Source of the DNA: Lysobacteraceae bacterium
Lineage (GTDB): Bacteria > Pseudomonadota > Gammaproteobacteria > Xanthomonadales > Ahniellaceae
DNA: 44,785 nt
Assembly (NCBI GenBank): GCA_002995625.1
Contig: PVBP01000015.1
Span: 1-44,785, forward strand
Direction of reading: 5' to 3'
The stretch's first letter is position 1. Every line of letters begins with the position of its first letter. The position numbers were made by a program, and so were the translations under genes. This document shows positions 16,302 to 25,318 of this stretch, piece by piece. Below the pieces are notes generated by a model. The model was not told the DNA's origin. It ran no database searches and saw only the letters and a list, made by a program, of their open reading frames with translations.

Positions 16302-17724
16302 GGGTCGCGTCTCCGAGGCGGTGGTCGACGCGGCGGCCGGCCGGGTCGTAGTCGATGCTCAGGGGTTCTTCGAGATGCACGGCGACCTTGGCGCCGGGCT
16401 GCACGTACACCGCGGCGAAGGCCTGGCCGTAGAGCTTGTTCACCCAGTCGGCCATGTCGCGGACGCCACCGGCGAGGATCTGGCCCATCGCTTCGTTGCC
16501 GGTGATGCCGACGGTGCCGATGGCGCCGTCGGGGCCGACGTAGGACAGGCGGCCGGTGTCCGAGTCGATCAGCGAGGCGACGCCGGCGCCGGCGGCGGTG
16601 ATCAGCGCCCTGCTGCCGAGGTACTGCTGCGCGTTGGAACGGCGGTCGCCGGTGACGCAGGGAATGCCGTGCGGGTCGCTGATCCAGCCGAGGCCGTCCT
16701 GGGTGGTGTTGCCCTGGGCGTTGTCTTGGCGGTTGCCGCCACGCTCGCGATCCTCGGGGATGGTGCGGATGGTCCCGTCGTTGAACACGAAGGTCACGGA
16801 GCGAACCTGGCCGCGCACGCACGAGAGCGTCCAGTCGCCCGACGCGGTGCCACTGACGACCGCACCGGCGACGTCGGGGATGTCGATGCCGTTCGCGGTC
16901 AGGTTGTCGGGTCCGATCAGGACCTTGAACGGATACGGATCGTTGACCGTCCCGTCGATCGGCACGCGGCCGATCAGCGCCGTCATCGCGACCGATCCCA
17001 TCAAGGTGGAGTTCGTCGGCACGGTGTAGACGGCCTTCGCAGCCGGCGCACCGGCTGCGCGGCGACCGGCGTCCACCGCCGCACCGGTGGCGTCGCCGAT
17101 GCTTTCACCGGCTTCCCCGAAGCTCGTGGGGAAGCTGAAGCCGCTTGCGTTGTTGGCGGGCGAACGTCCGCGGCCCTCCTGGCGGGCATCATCCGGCTCG
17201 ACCCAGCGCATGGTCTCGCCGCTGCCGCCGGTGCTGGCGTTGTCGCCCGGCTCCAGCCCCAGGCCCACCGGCAGGTCGGCGTGGCCGTCGCGGCGGCCGC
17301 TCACGCCTTCAAGGCGTTGCTGCAGTTCCTGCAACAGGCCCTGGGTCTGCTGGCGCTCGGCGGCGGCCTGCTCACGATCTTGCCGCAGCTGGTTGCGCTC
17401 TCCCTCGATCGCGCTCTGGATGCGCCGGTCGACCGCGCTCTCGCGCTGCCGCAGCCGTTCGTTCTCCTGGCGCTGGGTCCTGTTGTCCGTCAACGCCGTC
17501 TGCAACTCGGTGCGCAGTTGCCGGACCTGCGCGACCAGCGTGGCGACGGTATCGCGCGGCGTGTCGCCTTCGATGCCCAGGGCCTTGGCTTCGTCCGCGG
17601 TGAGCTGACCGGCCCCCTGCTGCGCGGGTGCGCGGTCGCCGCCGGACAACAGCTTGAAGCCGACGAACACCAGCAGCAGCACCATCGGGATCATCAGCCA
17701 CTTGAGCAGGCCGTTACTTTTCAT
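16282..17724 (-). CDS. TraB/VirB10-like channel scaffold protein (TIGR03752-like)
   Basis: 480 residues. One N-terminal membrane helix (WLMIPMVLLLVFVGFKLL), then a coiled coil from about 60 to 140 (heptads rich in R/E/Q/L), a Gly/Ala-rich linker and a C-terminal beta domain with STLMGSVAMTALIGRVPI and the segment ITAAGAGVASL. This is the arrangement of TraB/VirB10 proteins that span the periplasm and link inner and outer membranes. GGAGG precedes the start. It overlaps both neighbours, in the order K-B-V-C. Confidence 0.88.
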   Translation of the reverse strand: MKSNGLLKWLMIPMVLLLVFVGFKLLSGGDRAPAQQGAGQLTADEAKALGIEGDTPRDTVATLVAQVRQLRTELQTALTDNRTQRQENERLRQRESAVDRRIQSAIEGERNQLRQDREQAAAERQQTQGLLQELQQRLEGVSGRRDGHADLPVGLGLEPGDNASTGGSGETMRWVEPDDARQEGRGRSPANNASGFSFPTSFGEAGESIGDATGAAVDAGRRAAGAPAAKAVYTVPTNSTLMGSVAMTALIGRVPIDGTVNDPYPFKVLIGPDNLTANGIDIPDVAGAVVSGTASGDWTLSCVRGQVRSVTFVFNDGTIRTIPEDRERGGNRQDNAQGNTTQDGLGWISDPHGIPCVTGDRRSNAQQYLGSRALITAAGAGVASLIDSDTGRLSYVGPDGAIGTVGITGNEAMGQILAGGVRDMADWVNKLYGQAFAAVYVQPGAKVAVHLEEPLSIDYDPAGRRVDHRLGDATHAQELD

Positions 17725-18610
17725 CGCGGCCTCCGTCGCGGTCGCTCGGCGCGGCGGGCGCCGGCAGGTTGAGGGAGGCGTCGACGGGTGCGATCGCGGG
17801 CAGCAGCGACTGCGGCAAGCCGCGGCCGCGGGTGACGAGGTAGACGACGGTTGTGTCTTCCGGCGTGCCGGCCGGCCCGAGGTCGGGGTGCTGGAACGTC
17901 GCGGTCAGGAAGTCGCCTTGCAGCGCGCGCGGATCCAGATCGAACCCGCGCGGCGCGGTGTTGCGCAGGCGCACGGCGCTGACCCACAGGTCGCCCAGGC
18001 GCCAGGCAGCCAGTGCCTGCGCCTGGATGGGCAGCGTCGGCAGCAGCGAGTGCAGCGGCAGGTCCCGGCGCACGTTGGCGCGGGTAATGCCCGGCACCGG
18101 CTCGACCGTGCGCAGCGGCGCGTAGAGGCTTTGCGCGGCGTAGCGCGTCAGCACCACCGGCACGGGCGTCGGCGGTGCCGGACGGTCGGTGCGCGCGGCG
18201 CGTGCCTGTGGATCGTCCTCGGCCGCGACGCCCTGGCCGCCGGCCGGCGCCGCGATGACGATGCGCACCGGCTCCAGCGGCGGCTGTCCTTCCTGCGGCG
18301 CTTCGGCGGCAATGTCCAGCAGGATCACCGTGCCGCTGCCGGCATCCTGGAGTTGCAGCCGCGTCGGTTCGATCGGCTCGCTGGCGCGCAGGTAAACGGC
18401 GCCGGCCGCGCTCTGCACGCGCAGTCGAGCGCCCACCGACGCGGGGACGCCGACGCGCACGTTGCGGTCGATGAAGATGACCCGCTCCTCGCCGACGACG
18501 AGCGGCAGCGCCAGGGGCAGTCGCTCCCAGCGCAGGATCTCGACGGCATGGACGGGGACGGACAGCGCCAGCAGCAACGCGGCGCCGAGCGTGGCGAGAA
18601 GACGGTTCAT
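17714..18610 (-). CDS. TraK-like secretin-associated protein (TIGR03749-like)
   Basis: 298 residues with a Sec signal peptide (ATLGAALLLALSVPVHA). The mature protein begins VEILRWERLPLALPLVVGEERVIFIDRNVRV, typical of TraK-type proteins, whose N-terminal beta domain packs against the outer-membrane core. A Pro/Ala-rich hinge is near residue 150. It lies between TraE-like and TraB-like genes. The start overlaps the previous stop as ATGA, and its end overlaps the TraB-like start by 11 bases. Confidence 0.85.
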   Translation of the reverse strand: MNRLLATLGAALLLALSVPVHAVEILRWERLPLALPLVVGEERVIFIDRNVRVGVPASVGARLRVQSAAGAVYLRASEPIEPTRLQLQDAGSGTVILLDIAAEAPQEGQPPLEPVRIVIAAPAGGQGVAAEDDPQARAARTDRPAPPTPVPVVLTRYAAQSLYAPLRTVEPVPGITRANVRRDLPLHSLLPTLPIQAQALAAWRLGDLWVSAVRLRNTAPRGFDLDPRALQGDFLTATFQHPDLGPAGTPEDTTVVYLVTRGRGLPQSLLPAIAPVDASLNLPAPAAPSDRDGGRDEK

Positions 18611-19287
18611 GGCGTGGTTTCCGCGGGAGGGGTCGGCGCGGCGCTGGGTGCCGGGTCGGCAGGCGTGGCGATCCGCTGCGGGGTGCCGTCGTAGCAGTCG
18701 ATCGCTAGGCCGAAGGGGTTGCGCTGCGGATCGACATCAGCGCGCACGACCTTCAGCGGGTAGCGCACGAACGCGCGCTTGACCTGTTCGGCGCCGTAGT
18801 ACTCGTCCGCGGTGACGTCGAGCGTCACGACCCAATCGTGGTCGGAGACGGTGCGAACGCGCATGGCGGGGCTGGACCCGTAACCGCGTCCCGGAATCTC
18901 GTAGATACCGCGCACGCGCTGACGCAGCTCGCCTGCGTTGCGGCGGTACTCGTAGTCCTGGCGCAGGAAGGCTTGGCAGGCCGGCGTGAAGTACGCAGAC
19001 AGCGCATGCAGGTTGCGCGGGTAGTCGTCATCGCCGTTGGTCGGCCAGCGCTGCAACTGCTGCCAGACGTAGAAGGTGAAGGCGTAGACGGACTCCGGCG
19101 GCACCTCCCACCATTTCCGGGTGCTGCCCGAGCGCAGATCGGGCGGGACGTGGATCGTCAGGTCGCGCGGCGCGCTCCACCAGCCGAGCCCCATCACCAG
19201 CGCCAGCGCGACGACCACGCCGGCCCCGATGCGCAAGGTCTTGATGTGCGCCTCCAGGCGCAGGACCTCGTTCTTGAACCGGCTCAT
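18607..19287 (-). CDS. TraE-like inner-membrane protein (TIGR03746-like)
   Basis: 226 residues with one N-terminal membrane helix (IGAGVVVALALVMGLGWW) and a periplasmic VirB8/TraE-like domain. The segment YAFTFYVWQQLQRWPTNG and the later RVRTVSDHDWVVTLDVTADEYY fit the family. VirB8-like proteins seed assembly of the transfer channel at the inner membrane. ATG 19287 has CAGGAG upstream and overlaps the preceding stop; the longer open frame to 19581 is a shadow. Confidence 0.87.
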   Translation of the reverse strand: MSRFKNEVLRLEAHIKTLRIGAGVVVALALVMGLGWWSAPRDLTIHVPPDLRSGSTRKWWEVPPESVYAFTFYVWQQLQRWPTNGDDDYPRNLHALSAYFTPACQAFLRQDYEYRRNAGELRQRVRGIYEIPGRGYGSSPAMRVRTVSDHDWVVTLDVTADEYYGAEQVKRAFVRYPLKVVRADVDPQRNPFGLAIDCYDGTPQRIATPADPAPSAAPTPPAETTP

Positions 19288-19682
19288 GGCGTCCGGCTCC
19301 TGCGCGTGGTCCAGTAGCCCGAACGGGTCACCAACTGCCGGCCGCCGACGAAGCGGCCCAGCAGCGGCTGGCGCGAGGTCAGCCGCCATTGCAGCTGGCG
19401 GTACAACCAGGTGTCCGGGCGTCCGCGCTTGAGGCGACGCAGCGCGCTGCCGCCGCCGAACACGCCGATGGCGATCGCGACCACGATGGCGGTGGGCAGC
19501 AGCGCGATCTTGGAGAACGCCAGCGCCAGCGGCACGCCGGCGCCGAATCCCATTGCCGCCGACAAGCCCGCGCACACCCACAGTTCGTCCGCGGTCAAAC
19601 CGCGTACCACGACCGGATGACGGTTCAGCCGATGGGGCAGGAACGCAACCGTGCCGTCCGGCCGGATGTCCTGGTCAGCCAT
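19284..19682 (-). CDS. TraL-like membrane protein (TIGR03750-like)
   Basis: 132 residues. Two adjacent hydrophobic spans, about 36-54 and 60-78 (LLPTAIVVAIAIGVFGG), form a membrane hairpin, followed by a basic tail with DTWLYRQLQWRL. TraL proteins of F-type systems have this size and shape and occupy this position just before TraE. The N-terminal HRLNRHPVVVRGLTADELW is conserved in the ICE family. Confidence 0.85.
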   Translation of the reverse strand: MADQDIRPDGTVAFLPHRLNRHPVVVRGLTADELWVCAGLSAAMGFGAGVPLALAFSKIALLPTAIVVAIAIGVFGGGSALRRLKRGRPDTWLYRQLQWRLTSRQPLLGRFVGGRQLVTRSGYWTTRRSRTP

Positions 19683-19692
19683 GCCGACGGCC

Positions 19693-20058
19693 TCAGAGGA
19701 TGCCGGTGGCTTCGGTCAGCAGCCAGATCCCCACGACCAGCAGGATCGCGCCGATGGCGACCGTCAGGCCGAATTGGCCCCACGTGGCGCGACCGTTGTG
19801 GATCTCGGCGTAGCGCGAGTAGGCGTGGTAGCACACGCCCACGAACATCGCCGCGACGACCAGCAAGGCCACCAACAGCACAATGTCGTAGCCGTAGTTG
19901 CGCAGCGTTTCCATGATGCCGCTGCCCCGGCCGCGCGAGGGGTCTTCGATCGTCGGCAGGCCCTGGGCCTGAACGAGCGGCGCGAGCAGGAAGGCGGCCG
20001 GCAATGCGGCCAGTTGCGAGAGGCGCGGAAAGCGAAAGCGACGTGAGAGCGGATTCAT
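19693..20058 (-). CDS. TIGR03745-like ICE membrane protein, possible pilin
   Basis: 121 residues. A signal peptide ends near APLVQAQG, followed by a short linker and two membrane spans (DIVLLVALLVVAAMFVGVCY and FGLTVAIGAILLVVGIWLL). Size, signal peptide and two helices are like TraA/VirB2 pilins, and it stands where the pilin gene would be, before TraL. This makes it the better of the two pilin candidates, but that is inference. Confidence 0.82.
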   Translation of the reverse strand: MNPLSRRFRFPRLSQLAALPAAFLLAPLVQAQGLPTIEDPSRGRGSGIMETLRNYGYDIVLLVALLVVAAMFVGVCYHAYSRYAEIHNGRATWGQFGLTVAIGAILLVVGIWLLTEATGIL

Positions 20059-20070
20059 GTTGGGTGACCT

Positions 20071-20304
20071 TTAGGAGAGCAGGAAGAAGGTCAGCACCAG
20101 GTACAGCGCGACGAAGCGCACCACGACACCAAGGAACTGACGCTGGGATATCCGCTGCTCGGCCCATCCGACATAGGCGGTCCGCATCGCCCACACGCCC
20201 CACACGAGGAGTACGGCGAAGACGGCGCCGATGACGACGACCGAAACGGCGGAAGGGGGAAAGCCACCGTTGGCCTGAAAGGCGGCGGTCTGGGCGGCAT
20301 TCAT
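20071..20304 (-). CDS. TIGR03758-like small ICE membrane protein
   Basis: 77 residues. Two hydrophobic spans, SVVVIGAVFAVLLVWGVWAM and FVALYLVLTFFLL, flank a short polar loop (GWAEQRISQRQF). It has no obvious cleavable signal peptide. The family is restricted to this ICE class and always neighbours the RAQPRD gene; its start overlaps that gene's stop as ATGA. It may be a pilus subunit or an assembly partner. Confidence 0.83.
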   Translation of the reverse strand: MNAAQTAAFQANGGFPPSAVSVVVIGAVFAVLLVWGVWAMRTAYVGWAEQRISQRQFLGVVVRFVALYLVLTFFLLS

Positions 20305-20678
20305 GGGGTGGCCTCCGGTTCACAGGAGGCGGCAGCGGTGGACTGGCGGTAGTCACCGAGCAGCACGGCCGGATCGCGCGGCTGCGCGCGCGATGGGGTC
20401 AGGTAGTCGCGGATGCCGGCGCGGACGCGCTCAAGGTCGGCGCTCAGGCGGCCATAGTCGAAGTGGTAGCGGGCGCGCTCATCGCGCGGGCGCGTGGCTT
20501 CCTGCGCGATCAGCCGGTCGATGGCGTCGAGCTGGCGCAGCGCAGCGGCCAGGCGCGCGTGCTCGGGGCTTGCGTCGTCGGCCTGGGCACGTACCGGGAA
20601 ACCCAGCACGATGCACAGCGCCAGCAACAGGCCCAGCACGCAGCGCCAGTCGGCGATAGGAGGAACGGTCATCCGCAT
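20301..20678 (-). CDS. RAQPRD-family ICE protein (TIGR01690-like)
   Basis: 125 residues with a signal peptide (LGLLLALCIVLGFPVRAQA). The diagnostic motif RAQPRD is present in SRAQPRDPAVLLGDYR near residue 100, preceded by two amphipathic helices (ARLAAALRQLDAIDRLIAQEA and LSADLERVRAGI). It is a small periplasmic protein of unknown function found in conjugative plasmids and ICEs at the head of the TraL-C block. A gap of 114 bases separates it from the gene upstream. Confidence 0.92.
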   Translation of the reverse strand: MRMTVPPIADWRCVLGLLLALCIVLGFPVRAQADDASPEHARLAAALRQLDAIDRLIAQEATRPRDERARYHFDYGRLSADLERVRAGIRDYLTPSRAQPRDPAVLLGDYRQSTAAASCEPEATP

Positions 20679-20792
20679 TTGCCAGCCCGCGAATCACGAG
20701 GAATGGCGAAATGCTCTCGACGCAGGCCGATGCGCGCCGCAAACAATCCGGACCTGCGCAGGCCCCGATTGATGGACGGAAATGCGTGGCGG

Positions 20793-21542
20793 CTAGAGGT
20801 ACTTCTTGAAGGTGCTCGCGGTGATGCACACGGCGACACCCAGGAGGATCGCGCTGGGCAGCAGGATCAGCAGCGGATGCACGCTGATCGGCAACGCCAG
20901 GTAGACGACCCACGGCAACACGATCAGCGGCATCACCGAGGCTTTCGCGCGGTGGTAGACGAAGCCGGACTCGCGGCCGGCACCGAACTTGCGCACGTCG
21001 CGCCGCGCCAATCCATCGACGAAGCCGACGAACGCCGCCATCAGGAACAGCGGCAACGTCAGCACCAGCACCAGCAGCCGGACGATGAAGGTAAGCGTGG
21101 TGTATGCCGCGGCGATCAGGTAGCTCTCGCTCCAGACGTAGACCTGGCTCACGTAGTAGCGGAAGTCCTTCGTGCCGCCGTGGCTGGGCGCGCGCGCCTG
21201 CGCGGCGGCGTTGCTCATCCAGTCGAGCAGGCCGCTCTTGACGAAGATCCATTCGTACGAGCGCTCGACCAGCCAGTGCGCCGTGCGGCCCGGCTCCTGC
21301 ACGACGGCGCTGCGGGTGAAGTGCGTCGAGAGTTGGTTCAGCTCGAAGTCGAGCATGCCCTGGGCGTGGCGCCAGCCCTGCTCGGGCCAGAAGAAGTGCA
21401 TGCCGATGCACTCGACCAGGATGCAGAGCAGCAGCGATCCGATCAGCACGCCGAAGAACCGCAGGGGCATCGTCACGATGCTGGCCAGCAGTCCCTGCTG
21501 CCGGACCTGCTGGCGCTGGGCGGTGGCGGCCGGGTCCTTCAC
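20793..21542 (-). CDS. TIGR03747-like ICE membrane protein
   Basis: 249 residues from GTG 21542, which overlaps the traD stop as GTGA. Membrane spans are visible at about 24-46 (FFGVLIGSLLLCILVECIG), in the middle (YTTLTFIVRLLVLVLTLPLFLMAAFVGF) and at the end (MPLIVLPWVVYLALPI then LLILLPSAILLGVAV). The conserved DGLARRDVRKFGAGRESGFVYHRAK loop lies between the last two. The protein always follows TraD in this ICE class and its role is unknown. An open frame upstream of 21542 is a shadow. Confidence 0.84.
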   Translation of the reverse strand: MKDPAATAQRQQVRQQGLLASIVTMPLRFFGVLIGSLLLCILVECIGMHFFWPEQGWRHAQGMLDFELNQLSTHFTRSAVVQEPGRTAHWLVERSYEWIFVKSGLLDWMSNAAAQARAPSHGGTKDFRYYVSQVYVWSESYLIAAAYTTLTFIVRLLVLVLTLPLFLMAAFVGFVDGLARRDVRKFGAGRESGFVYHRAKASVMPLIVLPWVVYLALPISVHPLLILLPSAILLGVAVCITASTFKKYL

Positions 21543-23710
21543 GGCCGCGCCTCCTCCGCCGCGCCTTCGGTGCCGGCGATGTGGCGGAAGCCTTCGAGCA
21601 GGTCGTCCGGCAAAGGCGTGTCCTGCAGGCCCGGCGTGGCGCGGCCCTCCCACCAGTCGCCGGCCTCAGCGTAGTGCTGCCGCATGTAGCCGGCGAGCTG
21701 TTGCAGATCCTGCGGCATCACTTCGTCGGGGTCGGGCGCCGGCAGCGGCATGCGCACTTTCCAGAGGTTGCCGCCCTGCATCAGCGCGAAGGCTTGGCCC
21801 TTGGGAAGCCCGACGACGTGCGCCGGTTCGATCATCGGGACGCTCGTGCTGGAGATGCGGTCGTGGGTATTGGAGGTGAAGTCGGTCGGGCCGTGGATGT
21901 CGGAGCTGTCGGTGGCGCCGCTCATCAAGGTCGTGGCGTAGACCTCGACCTTGGGCAGTTGTCGGGTCAGCAGCTCCGCGGTCGCCGACTCGCGCACGCG
22001 CAACATGATCAGGTTGTTGAAATTACCAATCACCTGACCGGCCTTCGCCTTGCTGCCGATTCGTGCCTCGATGTCGCTGAGGGTCTGCGTGTAGGCAGTC
22101 ATTTGCAGATCCGCGCCGCCGCCCTTGTTGACGAGCGGGATGAATTCGTCGCCCATCAGTTCGTTGAATTCATCCGCGTGAACGTTGATGGGCACCCTCA
22201 TGCCCGCTGCCGCGCCCGGCAGGCCGTCGTCGATGCCGAACTTGTAGATGTGCCCGGCGACCGACACGAGATCGCTGAACATGCTGTTGCCGACCGCTGC
22301 GGCGACTTCGGCATCCGATAGCGCGTCCAGGCCGATGTAGACGACGGCGCGCTTGCGCACGATCTGCATCCAGTCGAAGATCGGACGCGGGTCGTTGAGG
22401 TCCGAATAGTCGGGCGCCAGCAGCTGCGCGATCTTGCCGGTGGTCAGCTTCTCCAGCAGCGGCAACAGGCTGGCGACGATCTTGTCGAAGTAGGTACGGT
22501 CGTAGCGCACGGCGCTGCGCAGGCCGTCCAGCACCGGGTCGTACACGCGCACCTGCGAGAGGTACTGTTCGAGCGCGACCACGCGCTTCTCGCGGCCGAT
22601 CATGTTGCGCGGGATGTTCTTATCGTTGAGCCGCGCTTCGAGTTGGACGATCACCTCCCAGGCCTTCGGCTCCGTGCGCGCGAAGAAATGGCTGGCGTAC
22701 TCGATGAACAGCGCGTCGATGTTGACGACGTGTCGCTGGATCAGCATGTAGTCCGGGCGCTGCCCCAGTTCCACGAGCGCGCGCGCGATGATGTTGACGA
22801 ACCTCCACGCGAACTCCCGGAAAGCCGCCGAATTGCCTTCGCCAGAAAGCTGACCTGCAATGCGTGTGGCGACTTCGCTGATGCGGCTGAAGCGCCCCAC
22901 GGCGTTGTAGCGCGCGCTGATTTCAGGCCAGCCCAAATGGAGGATGTAGAACTCGCGTTCGCGGCCGGCGCGCTTGGCCTCGACGTACATGCGCTTGAGC
23001 AGGTCCGCGTCGCCCTTGGGATCGAAGACGATGACCACTTCGTGCTCGCCCGCAGCGTTGCGCCGGCGGATGTCCTGCGTGATGAACAGCTCGGCCAGCC
23101 GCGTCTTCCCAACGCGCGTGGTGCCCAGGACCAGGGTGTGGCCTACGCGCTCGGGCAGCGGCAGGGACACGTCGACTTCGTTCGGTTCGATGCCGTGCAG
23201 CCGCGGCATGCCGCCGACCGGCGGCAGCGGCCGCGCGGGATTGAGCGGGCTGTCCCAGGCCAGTACCTTGGCGAGCCTGGAAACCGGGTAAGGCGCAAAC
23301 TCCAGTCGCTCCTCGAGCTGGCGCGCGATGCGATAGGTCGCCGTCGGCTCGACGTAGCGCCGGAACTCTGGCCGGTAGGTCTGCATCAGCCGGTGCGTGT
23401 GCTGCTGTTCCCAGCGGAAGCCCTTGCCGATGAACAGCCGCTGCTGGCTGACCGGGACGTCGCGGCTGGTCATCACGTAGCGCGGCAGCCGGCGGATGTT
23501 GCGCCGGTAGCGCAGGATCACGAGCGCGTCGCGCAGGCGGATGGCGCCGTAGCCGAGGAAGGCCAAGGCGCTGCCCAGGCCCAGCAGCGGACTCAGCGCG
23601 AGCGACCACGGTGCCGCCAGGCACACCAGCGCGGCGCCCGCACACACCGCGACGGTGTAAAGCTCCACCGCTGGCCGCAGCAATACCTCGATCGAGTAGC
23701 GCTGGGCCAT
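21539..23710 (-). CDS. traD: TraD/VirD4-like coupling protein of the ICE
   Basis: 723 residues. Two N-terminal membrane helices lie at about 18-35 and 40-56, then a cytoplasmic ATPase. Walker A is GTTRVGKT at 196-203, and the Walker B strand INVHADEFNE is near residue 510. The TraM-recognition-like region follows (AYTQTLSDIEARIGSKAKA). Coupling proteins bring the relaxosome to the secretion channel and pump DNA. The gene is intact and of normal size for the SXT/PFGI TraD type. The gap to the upstream gene is 10 bases. Confidence 0.93.
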   Translation of the reverse strand: MAQRYSIEVLLRPAVELYTVAVCAGAALVCLAAPWSLALSPLLGLGSALAFLGYGAIRLRDALVILRYRRNIRRLPRYVMTSRDVPVSQQRLFIGKGFRWEQQHTHRLMQTYRPEFRRYVEPTATYRIARQLEERLEFAPYPVSRLAKVLAWDSPLNPARPLPPVGGMPRLHGIEPNEVDVSLPLPERVGHTLVLGTTRVGKTRLAELFITQDIRRRNAAGEHEVVIVFDPKGDADLLKRMYVEAKRAGREREFYILHLGWPEISARYNAVGRFSRISEVATRIAGQLSGEGNSAAFREFAWRFVNIIARALVELGQRPDYMLIQRHVVNIDALFIEYASHFFARTEPKAWEVIVQLEARLNDKNIPRNMIGREKRVVALEQYLSQVRVYDPVLDGLRSAVRYDRTYFDKIVASLLPLLEKLTTGKIAQLLAPDYSDLNDPRPIFDWMQIVRKRAVVYIGLDALSDAEVAAAVGNSMFSDLVSVAGHIYKFGIDDGLPGAAAGMRVPINVHADEFNELMGDEFIPLVNKGGGADLQMTAYTQTLSDIEARIGSKAKAGQVIGNFNNLIMLRVRESATAELLTRQLPKVEVYATTLMSGATDSSDIHGPTDFTSNTHDRISSTSVPMIEPAHVVGLPKGQAFALMQGGNLWKVRMPLPAPDPDEVMPQDLQQLAGYMRQHYAEAGDWWEGRATPGLQDTPLPDDLLEGFRHIAGTEGAAEEARP

Positions 23711-23720
23711 GGCGGGCGCT

Positions 23721-24266
23721 TCACTGCTCGATGCCCGTGGCCGTCACCAGCACCGGGTAGTGGCGCAGCCCCAGGCGCGCGGCCAGGTCATCGCCTGCCG
23801 CGGGCGCGATCGGCACGCCCGGCACCAGCTGGCGCAGCGTGCGGAGGCCCTCGACCGTCTCGACGTTGACGACCAGGCCCATCGCGCCGAGCGCACGCAA
23901 GGCGTCGGCACGCTTGCTCAGCCAGGCGCGCGAACGGTCGTCATCGCCGACCAAGAAAATCGGCTTCAGGCCCGGTGCCTGGATCACCCTGCGGCTCACA
24001 TCGCCGGGTGACAGCCGTGCGGAGCGCACGGGCAGCATGTCGGCCTCGCTGAAGCGCGTCGCCGGCGGCCGCGGAACGTCGATGCGCGGCGTCGGCCGGT
24101 CGGTGCGCGGCTGGAGGTTCAGCGCTTCGTAGTACGGCAGCGCCGAGGTGCTACCCCGGTCCTCGACGACGACCAGCGGAGGCGACTGCCCGAACGCGGC
24201 CGGCATCGCCAGGGCCGATACCAGGCCATACAGCCAGAAACAGGAGCGAACGTGGCGAAGCGTCAT
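23721..24266 (-). CDS. TIGR03765-like ICE protein with a TrbC-like fold
   Basis: 181 residues with a signal peptide (LVSALAMPAAFG). The mature part contains LVVVEDRGSTSALPYYEALNL and, at the C-terminus, GLRHYPVLVTATGIEQ, resembling the cis-proline end of thioredoxin-like TrbC proteins (F type). No CxxC is seen. It is the PFL_4695-type protein always adjacent to traD. It overlaps the PAPS-reductase-like gene as ATGA. Confidence 0.83.
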   Translation of the reverse strand: MTLRHVRSCFWLYGLVSALAMPAAFGQSPPLVVVEDRGSTSALPYYEALNLQPRTDRPTPRIDVPRPPATRFSEADMLPVRSARLSPGDVSRRVIQAPGLKPIFLVGDDDRSRAWLSKRADALRALGAMGLVVNVETVEGLRTLRQLVPGVPIAPAAGDDLAARLGLRHYPVLVTATGIEQ

Positions 24267-25318
24267 GGCGGCGTGTCCTCAAAGTTGGGGGAAGTGCCTG
24301 CCGCCAGCGCGGAGGTGCGTGCAGCAGTGGCTTTGGTGCGGCGCGGTGGCGCCTCGCAGAGGCCGAGGTCGGAGGTGCATCCGCTGCCGGGCTGTTCGTC
24401 GAAGAACAGGGCGAACTGCCTGCCGCCGCGCGTCGTGCGGCTCCATGCCACCAGCGCGTCGATGCGGGAATAGGTGCCGGGACGATCAGCGTCGGTCGGA
24501 TCGGTGACGGCGGGAAAGAAGGTGGCCGAGCGGCGCTTGTTGGCGGCCGATACCACGTCCTCCCATCGCCGGATGCGGTCGATGTGCGCGGAGAAGCGGT
24601 CGGCGATGCGGCGGAGCTCGTCCTTCCTGCAGTTGATGCAGGGCATGCAGCCGACGCGCCCCATGCCGAGGGCATACAGCGGGTTCGGGCGCATGCCGTG
24701 GCGCCGGTGTTGCGCCCAGACGTCCTCGATGCTCCAGCGGAAGATCGGCCGCCAGAGCATCGAGCCGGACTCGTGGCGGTTGAACCGCGGCTGTCGCGCG
24801 CGATGTGCGCTCTCGGCCGCGCGCACGCCCAGCCATTGCAGCACCGGGCCTTGCTTCAGCATCGGCCCGACGATCTGCGTCGTGATCGGGATTTCCTTGA
24901 GTTCGCCGGTGCAGAACTGCGCCATCCGCGACGGGAACCGGCCTTTGCTGATGCACAGGTCAAGGAAGGGATTCCCGGTCGGCTCGTGGAGTCGCGCGGC
25001 TTCCTGCACGATCTCGTCCGCGATGCCCTGTTTCGGCCATTCGCGCAGCACGTAGTCGCGGTGGACGGCGAGCTGTCGGGAGAAGTCGGCCCTGACGGTC
25101 TCGACCCTCGGCCCGCCGGTGCGTTCGTGCAGGCGGGCAAGGTACTCGTGCGTCAGTTCGTGCTCGTTGCCGGTGTCGGCGAAGATGGCGCGGAACGAGC
25201 GGCCGGATTCAAGCGCCAGCAGGTAGACGGCGGTCGAGTCCTTGCCGCCGCTGACGTTGACTAGGTGCTGGATCTCGATGCCCGTCGCTGCCGGCTGGGC
25301 GCGCAGGGCGACCGTCAC
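24263..25318 (-). CDS. PAPS-reductase/ATP-pyrophosphatase-like protein inside the transfer operon
   Basis: 351 residues from GTG 25318, overlapping the neighbouring stop as GTGA. The ATP-pyrophosphatase P-loop SGGKDST is at 23-29. Cysteines C122 and C136 (FCTGELK) and a C224-x2-C227-x2-C230 cluster (GCMPCINCRKDEL) could hold an iron-sulphur cluster. The overall type is the PAPS reductase/DndC/IbrA group, which activates substrates as adenylates, often for sulphur chemistry. Members occur at this place in related ICEs, but I know of no established role in conjugation. The last 60 residues are Ala/Thr/Pro-rich and probably disordered. It is clearly not a complete sulphate-assimilation enzyme set, since no partner genes are here. 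Confidence 0.85.
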   Translation of the reverse strand: MTVALRAQPAATGIEIQHLVNVSGGKDSTAVYLLALESGRSFRAIFADTGNEHELTHEYLARLHERTGGPRVETVRADFSRQLAVHRDYVLREWPKQGIADEIVQEAARLHEPTGNPFLDLCISKGRFPSRMAQFCTGELKEIPITTQIVGPMLKQGPVLQWLGVRAAESAHRARQPRFNRHESGSMLWRPIFRWSIEDVWAQHRRHGMRPNPLYALGMGRVGCMPCINCRKDELRRIADRFSAHIDRIRRWEDVVSAANKRRSATFFPAVTDPTDADRPGTYSRIDALVAWSRTTRGGRQFALFFDEQPGSGCTSDLGLCEAPPRRTKATAARTSALAAGTSPNFEDTPP

